The notes under the pieces are model-generated. The model did not search any database and was not told where the DNA came from. It saw nothing but the letters and a program-made list of their open reading frames with translations. From Pseudomonadota bacterium (GTDB taxonomy: Bacteria; Pseudomonadota; Gammaproteobacteria; Steroidobacterales; Steroidobacteraceae): a DNA stretch of 64,000 nucleotides. The translations under genes and the position numbers were made by a program. How positions within the stretch are numbered: position 1 is the stretch's first letter; each line of letters begins with the position of its first letter. Where the stretch lies: the NCBI GenBank assembly GCA_023417315.1, contig JAEZFW010000072.1, forward strand, positions 62,001-126,000. Direction: 5' to 3'. Below are positions 45,161 through 53,380 of this stretch, in pieces.

Positions 45161-45856
45161 ATGGCAGCCGAAGACGCTTTCGTCACGAAACAATCGCAAG
45201 CCGCGTTCGCCGGTCTGCAGAGTGTCGCGTCCGATTTGGCGCAGGACAAGCAGGCATTCGCTGTGCCGTGGGGCAAGGCGATGATGTGGATTTTCCTCTT
45301 AAGCGACACGTTCGTATTCACGTGCTTCTTGACCTCGTACATGAACGTGCGCATGTCGACGACGGAGACGTGGCCGAACCCAAGCGAGGTGTTCGCGCTC
45401 AACGTCGGCGGCGCACACATCCCGCTGCTGCTGATTGCGATCATGACGATGATTCTGATCACGAGCAGCGGCACCATGGCGATGGCGGTCAACTTCGGCT
45501 ATCGGCGCGATCGCAAGCGGACCGCTGCGCTGATGCTAGCAACCGCCGCCCTGGGTCTGTCCTTCGTCGGCATGCAGGCGTTCGAGTGGACGAAGCTCAT
45601 CGTCGAAGAAGGCGTGCGGCCGTGGGGCAATCCGATGGGTGCTGCGCAATTCGGATCATCGTTCTTCATGATCACGGGATTCCACGGCCTGCACGTGTCG
45701 GCGGGTGTGATCTATCTCGCCGTCGTTGCGCGCAGGGTTCTCAGCGGCTTCTACGATCGAAAAGGCACCTATGAGACCGTCGAGATCGCCGGCCTGTATT
45801 GGCACTTCGTCGATCTCGTCTGGGTCTTCATTTTCGCGCTGTTCTATTTGTGGTGA
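45161..45856 (+). CDS. Cytochrome c oxidase subunit III, copy 2
   Basis: 231 residues and about five to six TM helices. GKAMMWIFLLSDTFVFTCFLTSYMN, FFMITGFHGLHVSAGVIYL and EIAGLYWHFVDLVWVFIFALFYLW are the canonical subunit III motifs; of the two copies, this one looks closer to the standard CtaE/CyoC pattern. The ATG at 45161 lies 12 bp after the first copy's stop; a GTG at 45152 is possible. Two adjacent subunit III genes are seen in some alternative oxidase operons. Confidence 0.9.
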   Translation: MAAEDAFVTKQSQAAFAGLQSVASDLAQDKQAFAVPWGKAMMWIFLLSDTFVFTCFLTSYMNVRMSTTETWPNPSEVFALNVGGAHIPLLLIAIMTMILITSSGTMAMAVNFGYRRDRKRTAALMLATAALGLSFVGMQAFEWTKLIVEEGVRPWGNPMGAAQFGSSFFMITGFHGLHVSAGVIYLAVVARRVLSGFYDRKGTYETVEIAGLYWHFVDLVWVFIFALFYLW

Positions 45857-45864
45857 GGTGAGGC

Positions 45865-46221
45865 ATGAATCACGCGGTCAGTCACGAACAGCTTCACGCA
45901 GGCCATGCGGCGGAAGGACAGCAACATCCGATCCGAATCTACTTGTGGATCTGGGCGCTGCTGTTCGTGTTCAGCGCGTTCTCCTACATGGTCGACTACT
46001 TCCAACTCCAAGGCCCGCTGCGTTGGACGCTGATACTCGTGTTCATGTTCCTGAAAGCTTCGTTCATTGTCGGTGTGTTCATGCACGTCGCCTGGGAACG
46101 GCTCGCGTTGAAGCTCGCGATCCTGACACCGCCGATTGCCCTGCTGGTGCTGATTGCATTGATGGCGATCGAGGGCGACTACACGTTTCTCACGCGAGCT
46201 GCGGCGTTCGTGAAAGGGTAG
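45865..46221 (+). CDS. Cytochrome c oxidase subunit IV (CyoD/CtaF-like)
   Basis: 118 residues with three TM helices. A His-rich N-terminus (MNHAVSHEQLHAGHAAEG) precedes IRIYLWIWALLFVFSAFSYMVDYF and FLKASFIVGVFMHVAWE, the latter being the family hallmark. It is an accessory membrane subunit of unknown detailed role. It starts eight bases after the second subunit III gene. Confidence 0.88.
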   Translation: MNHAVSHEQLHAGHAAEGQQHPIRIYLWIWALLFVFSAFSYMVDYFQLQGPLRWTLILVFMFLKASFIVGVFMHVAWERLALKLAILTPPIALLVLIALMAIEGDYTFLTRAAAFVKG

Positions 46222-46307
46222 GACCTATAAGAGAGGATCAGCGGGTCGGCAGCAAGGAGACGGGAGCGGGGGCGCGGGGCGACAAATTCGTAAGAGCGAG
46301 TGAAGCC

Positions 46308-46523
46308 ATGAGCATCGTGATCTTCTGGATATGCGCGGCGCTGATTGCCGGCGTCTTTGGCGTGATGCTCTACTCGGTCGCGACGTTCAACGCGAAGTCG
46401 AGGGCCGAGATTGATGGCCGCAGTCGAAGTGTCACCGGCGAGGTGCTCTGGGCGCTCGTGCCGATTCTCATCTTCATCGTCGCAGCGATGCCCGTCGTGG
46501 GGTCGATCGGTGCAGTCAAATAG
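46308..46523 (+). CDS. Small oxidase-associated membrane protein
   Basis: 71 residues with two hydrophobic helices (about 3-22 and 47-65). GEVLWALVPILIFIVAAMPVV resembles the second TM of subunit II (typically EIIWTVIPVLILI), so it may be a detached subunit II-like membrane stub. It sits 86 bp after subunit IV in the same direction. The start is ATG 46308; a longer frame overlapping the previous genes is spurious. Confidence 0.7.
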   Translation: MSIVIFWICAALIAGVFGVMLYSVATFNAKSRAEIDGRSRSVTGEVLWALVPILIFIVAAMPVVGSIGAVK

Positions 46524-46538
46524 AAGCGTGTGAGAGCG

Positions 46539-47090
46539 ATGCCAACCTTGCCATCCGAACGAGCCATGATCACGGGTCTGTTCGAGGACAGAACGAGCGC
46601 TGAGCGCGCGTATCGAGCGGCGAGAGAGTTGGGATACGAGGATGCCGATATCAACGTGCTCTTATCTGAAGACACGCGCGATCGATACTTCGCGCGTGGT
46701 ACGGACACACCGCTCAGTGACAAGGCAGCAAAGAGCACAGAGGAATCGACACAGCTTGCCGATGAGCTGGGCGGTCCCGCTGGAGGCACTGTGGGCACGA
46801 TTGCGCCGGCGCTTGCTGCAGTCGGCACTTTGCTGCTCGTGCCGGGCCTCGGCATTCTCGCCGCGGGACCCGTTGCTGTCGCGCTCACTGCGGCGGGCGC
46901 GGTCGGTATCACCGGCGGACTAATCGGCGCGTTGGCGAACTGGGGCGTGCCGAAAGAACGTCTCGAACATTACGAGAGTGGCATTCGCGCAGGCAGTATC
47001 TTGTTCGCGGTGAAACCACGCTCGGACGAGGACGCACGCGAGCTCGTTCGCCGATGGAAGGAGTGCGGCGGGAAGGACGTGCAATCGTAG
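46539..47090 (+). CDS. Glycine-zipper membrane protein, general-stress (YflT/DUF1269)-like
   Basis: 183 residues. The N-terminal ITGLFEDRTSAERAYRAARELGYEDADINVLLSED resembles the heat-induced stress protein YflT module. A long Gly/Ala-rich hydrophobic stretch follows (about 80-140), and the C-terminal GVPKERLEHYESGIRAGSILFAVKPRSDEDA is typical of this group. Function is unknown. It follows the oxidase small subunit by 15 bp, so it is probably co-transcribed. Alternative start at 46566. Confidence 0.72.
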   Translation: MPTLPSERAMITGLFEDRTSAERAYRAARELGYEDADINVLLSEDTRDRYFARGTDTPLSDKAAKSTEESTQLADELGGPAGGTVGTIAPALAAVGTLLLVPGLGILAAGPVAVALTAAGAVGITGGLIGALANWGVPKERLEHYESGIRAGSILFAVKPRSDEDARELVRRWKECGGKDVQS

Positions 47091-47119
47091 CCTCGGACGC
47101 TGCTTCGACAAGCTGCTCG

Positions 47120-47275
47120 TCACGTCACCCTCGCGAAGGCGAGGGTCCGTCGGTCACAACAAGCAGAAGACTAGGATGGATCCTCGCCTCCGCGAGGACG
47201 ACGACGTTGTAGGTCGGGTTTCAACCCGGCACATGCAAGCATCGTTCGTCACCTTCGCGGAGGCGGGGAGGACGA
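47120..47275. repeat. Mixed REP-like and GTAGGTCGG repeats
   Basis: Two REP-family hairpins (CCCTCGCGAAGGCGAGGG, 47129-47146; CCTCGCCTCCGCGAGG, from 47182), then TTGTAGGTCGGGTTTCAACC (from 47209), then a third partial REP unit. This is a composite of two families in the gap between the oxidase operon and the AraC gene. Confidence 0.75.
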
Positions 47276-47323
47276 ACGAGTGCGGATGTGAACGACGAGC
47301 CGGATGCGGGTCGAGCCGATGCT

Positions 47324-48178
47324 CTAACCCGCATTCGCGCTGCGCTTCTTCGCGACAGGAACCCAGATCTCCGCGCCGCCCAGTCCTGTTCGTCCATCGA
47401 AGCTCGGCGGATAGCGTTCGAACAGCGGCGCATCGACGATTTCGTACTCGGACTCGGGCAACCATTGCGAGAAGATCGCTCTGAACGTCTCGCCGATCGA
47501 GGCGATGTGCTCGCGATGATGAAATACGGCGTAGCGCTGCGGTCCGATGCGAAGACGAGCCAATTGCGGCGGTACCGCCGAGAAGTCCTTCACTGCTACA
47601 CCGCTCATGTAATCCATGTTCGCGTCGTCGTCCGTGTTGTAGCAGACACCGTAAGCGTCGGCACCGATCTGCGATGGGACGTTCCCGAGATGCGGCGTAA
47701 ACCGCTGCCATTGCATCGGAATGCCCGAACGCGTCGCTTGGCTATAGCGCTCGCTCAATCCTGCAATGAGCAGTGCTCCGCGGTCTTGAATGCTTGGGCT
47801 CTCCAGCTGAGTGCTCATGATGTTCTCCAATCTGATGGGTCTGACGAGTGGCACATTTCGCAAGTGCCTCTGTGCGCGAACGGCCTCGGGTGTCAGACCG
47901 AAGTGGTCGCGAAAGGCACGCGTGAATGCCTCGTGAGATCCATACCCATGCTCGAGCGCCACACTCAGAATGTCGTCCGCACCATCGATCAGTCGCCGTG
48001 CCGCCTCCGTCAGTCGGCGACCTCGGAGGTATCGCTGCATGGGTTGACCGACCACCGTGGCGAACGCTCGTGACATGTAAAAGCGCGAGACATTGCTCGC
48101 CGCAGCCAGATCATCGAGCGTGACCTCCTCGGCGAAGTGGCTTTCGATGTACCAGAGTGCTTTGGCGACAGGGTTCAC
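47324..48178 (-). CDS. AraC-family regulator with GyrI-like domain
   Basis: 284 residues. AraC DNA-binding region (about 5-105: VTLDDLAAASNVSRFYMSRAFATVVG and ILSVALEHGYGSHEAFTRAFRDHFG). The GyrI-like effector domain (about 125-284) includes RYAVFHHREHIASIG and ends AEIWVPV. It probably senses a small ligand. It is divergent from a MerR-GyrI regulator 164 bp away, so the two may cross-regulate. Confidence 0.92.
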   Translation of the reverse strand: MNPVAKALWYIESHFAEEVTLDDLAAASNVSRFYMSRAFATVVGQPMQRYLRGRRLTEAARRLIDGADDILSVALEHGYGSHEAFTRAFRDHFGLTPEAVRAQRHLRNVPLVRPIRLENIMSTQLESPSIQDRGALLIAGLSERYSQATRSGIPMQWQRFTPHLGNVPSQIGADAYGVCYNTDDDANMDYMSGVAVKDFSAVPPQLARLRIGPQRYAVFHHREHIASIGETFRAIFSQWLPESEYEIVDAPLFERYPPSFDGRTGLGGAEIWVPVAKKRSANAG

Positions 48179-48342
48179 TTAGAAGTCCTCACGAGACACG
48201 CATCCACTGTGCCTCGCGTTCTCGACGGCCACTTGATCGACTTTGCTCAATCCACGCTCCCGCTTGACTCTCCCGTTACGTGAGACATTACGCTTCTGGC
48301 CACGATGCCGTTGACCAGTTAGCCCATCAGCCGAGTGGATAT

Positions 48343-49194
48343 ATGCTGCGGATCGGGGATTTCTCACGCCTGGCGCGCGTCACCATCCGAACGCTCCATC
48401 ACTACGATGAGGCCGGATTGCTGAGGCCTGCGCACATCGACGCAGCCACCGGCTATCGCTATTACGATGCGGCGCAGCTCGGGCTCCTGCAACGCATCCT
48501 CGTGTTGAAGGACCTCGGATTCTCGCTCGATGAGATTCGCACTCTGCTTCGAGACGGCGCAACTGATGCAACGTTCGCGCGCCAGCTCGAGCGCCGACGC
48601 TTGGAGCTCGTCGCGAACATCGAGGACAGCCAGCGTCGCTTACAGCGACTCGAGGCGCTGAGGATGTCCGCGGGCGAGCAGGCCATCGAAGCATTCCCTG
48701 CGGTCGTGCTTCGCGACATTCCCGATCAAGAAGTCTTTTCGATCCGATGCCGAGTCGAGGTCGCGGGCGAATCGGTGCCCGGGATGTTCGAATCGGCAGA
48801 AGCGGCGGTGTACGCGCATCGCATGCGCGCGGAGGCCAGTCCGTTCCTACTTTTTCACGATCCAGAATACCGAGAACGAGATGTCGATGTGGAAGTGTGC
48901 ATTCCCGTGAAGGCATCGAACGCCGCATTGGGGACGCGCCGCCTCGAAGGCGCAGATCAAGCAGGTTGCGTGACCTATCGAGGTCCTTACGAGCACACCC
49001 AGCGCATCTACGAATCGATGCTGCAATGGTTGAGTCACAGCGGATTGCGTATAGCAGGACCGATGCGCGAGGTGTACCACCGCTTCGGAGCGGATCAGGA
49101 GGGGTACTCGCTTCCTGCTCATCGGGTGGCCTCGTCGAGCGATGACTATGTGACCGAGCTGCAGGTTCCGGTGATTGCGGAACTCACGATATAG
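48343..49194 (+). CDS. MerR-family regulator with GyrI-like domain (BmrR type)
   Basis: 283 residues. The N-terminal winged helix RIGDFSRLARVTIRTLHHYDEAGLLRPAHID is the MerR signature. A dimerisation helix (about 78-118) and a GyrI-like ligand domain (about 125-283) follow, as in BmrR-type multidrug sensors. It would activate promoters with long spacers when bound to a cationic or hydrophobic drug. The hydrolase gene nine bases downstream is probably in its operon. Start ATG 48343; residues upstream do not fit the family. Confidence 0.92.
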   Translation: MLRIGDFSRLARVTIRTLHHYDEAGLLRPAHIDAATGYRYYDAAQLGLLQRILVLKDLGFSLDEIRTLLRDGATDATFARQLERRRLELVANIEDSQRRLQRLEALRMSAGEQAIEAFPAVVLRDIPDQEVFSIRCRVEVAGESVPGMFESAEAAVYAHRMRAEASPFLLFHDPEYRERDVDVEVCIPVKASNAALGTRRLEGADQAGCVTYRGPYEHTQRIYESMLQWLSHSGLRIAGPMREVYHRFGADQEGYSLPAHRVASSSDDYVTELQVPVIAELTI

Positions 49195-49203
49195 GAGAGG
49201 CAC

Positions 49204-50286
49204 ATGCGCGCACAGAAATGCTTGCGGGCTGGTTTAGGTGCGATGCTCTTGATCGCGAGCTCGCTCGCTCATGCAGCTGAAGCGAAGTCTCCAGAAAGTC
49301 ATCCCGGTATCGAGACGTCGTACGGGACACTCGCGCTGCGGGATGGGATCAAGTTGCAGACGATTATCACCAAGCCTCGAGGACGACAAGGTCGGCTGCC
49401 GGCGATTCTGTTCGTGCAATGGCTGTCGTGCGATACGGTTGCGATCTCGACAAATCCACGCGATGGCTGGTCGGCGATGTTGAGGCGCATCGTGCGTGAG
49501 TCGGGTGCACTCGTGTGGCGTACGGAAAAGCGCGGTGTCGGTGCGAGCGAGGGCACATGCGCGTCCATGGATTACGACACTGAGCTTGCGGATCATCGCG
49601 AAGCGATGAGCGCGCTCTTGAAGCGACCCGACGTGGATCCGAAGCGGATCGTAATCTTTGGCGGCAGCATCGGCGGAACATACGCGCCGCTGCTGGCTGC
49701 CGATCGCGATGTGGCCGGTGTCATGGCGTGGGGTGCCGGCGCAGCGACGTGGATGGAACGCATGCTGAAGTTCGAGCGCAGTGCACTCGAGCTTCGCGGT
49801 CACGATCCCGCGCGCTTGCATGAGGAGATGACAGCGCGCGTTCGTTTCTTCACTCGTTACTTGATCGACGCGCAGACGCCCGCGCAAATTGCGACTGCAG
49901 AACCGACATTGAGCGGCGTGTGGGGCAACATCGTCGGCACGAGCCCCGACGCTCACTACGGCCGCCCATTCGCGTTTCATCAGCAAGCGCAGCGTGCGGA
50001 TTGGGCAGAAGCATGGTCGCGAGTGCGCGCGCCGGTGCTCATGGCGTTCGGCGAATACGATTGGTTCGAATCCGAAGATGCGGCTTCGCTTGCGACGCGT
50101 ATCGTGAATGCGAAATCGCCGGGGCGAGGGACCTTCGTGGCGGTGCCCGGCATGAATCACCATTTCGAGATCTTCAAGAGCGCCAAGGATGCGTTCGACG
50201 AGAAGAACGGCCGCGTCGATCCGGCGCCGGCGGTCGAGCCGATGCTGAAGTGGCTGAGCGAGGTGTTCGGGTCGACGCGAGGGTAA
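49204..50286 (+). CDS. Secreted alpha/beta hydrolase
   Basis: 360 residues. Signal peptide to about residue 24 (AHAAE). The hydrolase core has a nucleophile elbow GGSIGGTYAP (Ser), an Asp in FGEYDWFE and a His in PGMNHHFEIF. The N-terminal part (LRDGIKLQTIITKP) resembles CocE/S9-type acyl hydrolases. The substrate is unknown. It lies nine bases after the MerR-GyrI gene with AGGAGAGG at the start, so it is probably that regulator's operon partner. Confidence 0.85.
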   Translation: MRAQKCLRAGLGAMLLIASSLAHAAEAKSPESHPGIETSYGTLALRDGIKLQTIITKPRGRQGRLPAILFVQWLSCDTVAISTNPRDGWSAMLRRIVRESGALVWRTEKRGVGASEGTCASMDYDTELADHREAMSALLKRPDVDPKRIVIFGGSIGGTYAPLLAADRDVAGVMAWGAGAATWMERMLKFERSALELRGHDPARLHEEMTARVRFFTRYLIDAQTPAQIATAEPTLSGVWGNIVGTSPDAHYGRPFAFHQQAQRADWAEAWSRVRAPVLMAFGEYDWFESEDAASLATRIVNAKSPGRGTFVAVPGMNHHFEIFKSAKDAFDEKNGRVDPAPAVEPMLKWLSEVFGSTRG

Positions 50287-50299
50287 CGAACGCGTGTGC

Positions 50300-50335
50300 G
50301 GGCTGTCGGGTTGAAACCCGACCTACAGCATCGTT
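50300..50335. repeat. GTAGGTCGGGTTT-type palindrome
   Basis: GTCGGGTTGAAACCCGAC (50308-50325) followed by CTACAGC is a near-perfect palindrome, the inverse orientation of the copy at 47209. It lies at the end of the hydrolase gene and may act in 3'-end stability. Confidence 0.75.
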
Positions 50336-50422
50336 CTGACTTGCCGGCAGGCTTTCATGACGCCGGTACCGCGTCTTTCCTGCCGATCGGCTGTCTTGCC
50401 GACGCAGCTCGGCTTTCCGTGC

Positions 50423-50941
50423 TTACGAGTCGACCATCGCCTGCAGCCGCTTGTCCGCGTCGCGGGCGATGAGGCTGAGCAAGCGAATCATGCCTTTGAA
50501 GCGCGCTTCGAAGAGCTTCTCGGGCGGCTCGATCGATGCGCGCGCAGGGATCCAGCGATAGCTCGCGGAGGCGAAGTCTAGTTGACGCAGCGCGCGCCTG
50601 ATGCGCTTCTTCACATCGCGCGGGAGAACGCTTTCGCAGACGCTCATCAAGCGCTCGAGGCGTGCGCGCATGTCTTTGATCGCCTCATCGAATAGAGGTC
50701 GAAAGCGCTCGTAGCGCGCCGGTGTATAGGCCGGAATCCATTCCGCCAGCATCAGATCCCATACATCTATATATGCGTGCGATGACACATGGCGCGCTTC
50801 GCGCCCAGCGAGATGCATGAAATGCGCTTTCCACAAGTGGCATTCGAGGCGCAACATCAATAGCGCCTCGAGGTGAATCTCGAACGCGTCGGGCGAGAGG
50901 TTGGTCCCTGGCTCGGAGCGGCTTTGCAGACTTGCGCTCAT
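50423..50941 (-). CDS. Unrecognised alpha-helical protein
   Basis: 172 residues, soluble and helix-rich, with no signal peptide or TM. Features: HLEALLMLRLECHLWKAHFMHLAGREARHVSSHAY (several His), AYTPARYERFRPLFDEAIKDMRARLERL, and a basic stretch DVKKRIRRALRQLD. I do not recognise the family. I place the start at ATG 50941 with GAAGGG upstream; the longer frame adds an Arg-rich tail. It is monocistronic between repeats and the ABC exporter. Confidence 0.65.
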   Translation of the reverse strand: MSASLQSRSEPGTNLSPDAFEIHLEALLMLRLECHLWKAHFMHLAGREARHVSSHAYIDVWDLMLAEWIPAYTPARYERFRPLFDEAIKDMRARLERLMSVCESVLPRDVKKRIRRALRQLDFASASYRWIPARASIEPPEKLFEARFKGMIRLLSLIARDADKRLQAMVDS

Positions 50942-51104
50942 GGCACCCTTCAAGCGTCTTCTTCTGCGGGAGCTGGTTTGCGCCAATCATGCACCGAGGA
51001 ACTCGTAAGATAAATAGCGCATTTGACAATGCGCCTTGCCTTGCAAGCTTAGCCAGTGGTTCAATAGTGCGGCACTTCCATTACTTTACCGAGGAGGACA
51101 TCGA

Positions 51105-51164
51105 TGACGAGCTCACGCATGCATCTTCCTCGTCCTGCAGCCACGCCTATCAGAGAACGCTGAG
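51105..51164 (+). CDS. Possible 19-residue mini-ORF upstream of ABC exporter
   Basis: The peptide MTSSRMHLPRPAATPIRER follows a near-perfect GAGGAGG seven bases before the ATG, a better ribosome site than most in this window. It is 120 bp upstream of the ABC exporter start, and hairpins follow its stop (imperfect ACCCCCCTC/GAGGTGGGT at about 51171-51195; ATCCGG-CTCG-CCGGAT at 51214-51229). It could be a regulatory leader or a small bioactive peptide. Only position and ribosome site support it. Confidence 0.45.
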
Positions 51165-51284
51165 TCTCTGACCCCCCTCGTCGGTTGAGGTGGGTTGACG
51201 CGGGTTTACGGCCATCCGGCTCGCCGGATCGCCGCAGTTTCGTTCCACTTTTGCTAGACAGGCGCGTTATCGCGCCCACACGCC

Positions 51285-53141
51285 ATGATTATTTCTCGTA
51301 ACGAAGGCTCTCGGGCCCTTCGTAGTGCTCTCGTTTTCACCTTCCGGCATTGGGCGACTCGCAAGTGGCTGGTCGCCGGCATCGCGCTCGCCATTTCCTT
51401 GGCCACCGTCACGGAAGTATTCATTCCGTTGTACGCCGGCCGGCTGATCGATGCCTTGGCGGCGGGTCGGGCGGACATGGCTGCAGCGGTCGATGCGTTC
51501 GTCGCGATGGCTGCACTCGGGCTCACGATGGTCGCGCTGCGCCACCTTGCCTGGTGGGGCGTCGTGCCGATGACGTTGAGCATCATGAGCGCTGTAGCCC
51601 GCAACGCCTTCGCACGCGTGCAGCGATTCTCGACCGATTGGCACTCGAACAGCTTTGCCGGATCGGTCGTGCGCAAGATCACGCGCGGCATGTGGGCGCT
51701 CGATACGCTCGATGACGTCTTGCTGCTCTCGCTCCTGCCGTCTGCGGTCGTCCTGATCGGCACGATGACGCTGCTCAGCTATCGCTGGCCCGTCATGGGA
51801 TTGGTCATGGCTGTGGGTGCGCTCGCATACGTGACGATGACGGTTCTTCTTTCAGTACGAGCGATCGCGCCCGCATCGCGTTTGTCGAACGCGCAGGACA
51901 CGAAGATCGGTGGCGTGCTCTCGGATGCGTTGGGCGCGAATGCAGTCGTGAAGGCCTTCGGTGCGGAAGCACGCGAGGACGAGCGGCTCGCAAGGGTCGT
52001 GAACAAGTGGGCACGTCGCACTACGCGCACGTGGATGCGACACACCTACAGCGGTACAGGGCAGCTCGCATTGCTATGGGTCGTGCGGACCGTCGTGACC
52101 GGCACATCGGTATGGCTGTGGTGGCGGGGACAAGCAACCGCCGGCGACGTCACGTACGTGCTCACCACGTACTTCGTCGTCCACGGGTATCTGCGAGAGA
52201 TCGGGCAGCACGTCCATCAACTGCAACGCTCCGTCAACGAAATGGAAGAGCTCGTGCGGCTCTACGAGGAGCCCTATGGAGTGCCCGATCGAGCGGGCGC
52301 GAAAGCGTTGCGCATCGCGCGTGGAGCAGTGCATTTCGACGACGTCACATTCCGGTACGAGAGTCGAGACAACGCGCTGTTCGAGAATCTGAGTGTGATG
52401 ATTCGACCGGGGGAGCGCGTGGGCTTGGTGGGCCGCTCGGGCTCGGGGAAGACGACTTTCGTCAAGCTCCTGCAACGGCTCTACGATGTGAGCGCCGGGC
52501 GCGTGCTGATCGACGATCAGGACGTGGCCCAAGCCACCCAAGCGTCATTGCGCTCGCAAATCGCGATCGTGCAGCAGGAGCCGATCCTCTTCCATCGCAG
52601 CCTAGCCGAGAACATCGCGTACGCACGACCGGAGGCGAGCATGGCTGAGATCGAGCGCGCGGCACGACTCGCGAATGCGCATCAGTTCATCACGGAGCTG
52701 CCGCGCGGCTATCGAACGCTGGTAGGCGAGCGTGGCGTGAAGCTCTCGGGCGGCGAGCGTCAACGCGTCGCGCTCGCACGCGCGTTTCTCGCGAACGCGC
52801 CGATCCTGATCCTGGATGAGGCGACATCGAGCCTCGATTCCGAATCCGAGGCGCTGATCCAGCAAGCGATCGATCGGCTGATGGCAGGGCGCACGTCGAT
52901 CATCATCGCGCATCGGCTCTCGACCGTGCGCTCGCTCGATCGGATTTTGGTCTTCGATCGGGGCCGCATCGTCGAGGAGGGCGATCACGAGACCTTGGTG
53001 CGCAAACCTCAAGGTCACTATCGACAACTGTTCGATCGGCAATCGGGTCTGATCGGATCGATCGCAAGGCCGGTCTTGGAGACGGTCCACGACGAGGAAG
53101 CCATCGAGGAGCTTGTCGAGGTGCGTGAGCACTTGAGATGA
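51285..53141 (+). CDS. ABC exporter (fused TM domain and ATPase)
   Basis: 618 residues. The N-terminal type-1 exporter TM domain (about 25-325, six helices) is followed by the ATPase domain: Walker A GRSGSGKTT (about 385), Q-loop IVQQEPILF, signature LSGGERQRVALARAF, Walker B ILILDEATSSLDSES and the H-loop IIAHRLSTV. It belongs to the MsbA/multidrug/lipid half-transporter group and would work as a homodimer in the inner membrane. The 343-bp upstream gap carries a mini-ORF at 51105. Confidence 0.93.
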   Translation: MIISRNEGSRALRSALVFTFRHWATRKWLVAGIALAISLATVTEVFIPLYAGRLIDALAAGRADMAAAVDAFVAMAALGLTMVALRHLAWWGVVPMTLSIMSAVARNAFARVQRFSTDWHSNSFAGSVVRKITRGMWALDTLDDVLLLSLLPSAVVLIGTMTLLSYRWPVMGLVMAVGALAYVTMTVLLSVRAIAPASRLSNAQDTKIGGVLSDALGANAVVKAFGAEAREDERLARVVNKWARRTTRTWMRHTYSGTGQLALLWVVRTVVTGTSVWLWWRGQATAGDVTYVLTTYFVVHGYLREIGQHVHQLQRSVNEMEELVRLYEEPYGVPDRAGAKALRIARGAVHFDDVTFRYESRDNALFENLSVMIRPGERVGLVGRSGSGKTTFVKLLQRLYDVSAGRVLIDDQDVAQATQASLRSQIAIVQQEPILFHRSLAENIAYARPEASMAEIERAARLANAHQFITELPRGYRTLVGERGVKLSGGERQRVALARAFLANAPILILDEATSSLDSESEALIQQAIDRLMAGRTSIIIAHRLSTVRSLDRILVFDRGRIVEEGDHETLVRKPQGHYRQLFDRQSGLIGSIARPVLETVHDEEAIEELVEVREHLR

Positions 53142-53202
53142 GATCGACTGCTTGGAGCTGAGAGCTGCATTCCACCTCATCTCTTCAAGAAGATCCATTT
53201 CC

Positions 53203-53243
53203 AGTCTTTGCGGCCTTCGCGCGCTTGGCGAGAGGCCTTCTTC
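53203..53243. repeat. Single arm of CGCAAAGCACGC-family repeat
   Basis: CTTTGCGGCCTTCGCGCGCT followed by TGGCGAGAGG is a degenerate right arm of the inverted repeat seen at 25497-25636. It lies between the ABC exporter and the TonB receptor genes; no left arm is visible. Confidence 0.55.
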
Positions 53244-53380
53244 TTGTCCTCTCCCCGCAAATGTGACCCGCCGCTCACGTGTACACGGGGAGATCACGAT
53301 CGTTTACGCGAATCTCACGCACACGACGAGACATCAAACACAGCGATTCGTGCGTGGCTTGCGCAGAATATGCAGCGCGT

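Noticed and set aside
47120..47275. Possible attachment site or integron-like repeat
   Set aside because: No integrase or tRNA is nearby, and the elements match the interspersed REP families seen throughout the window.
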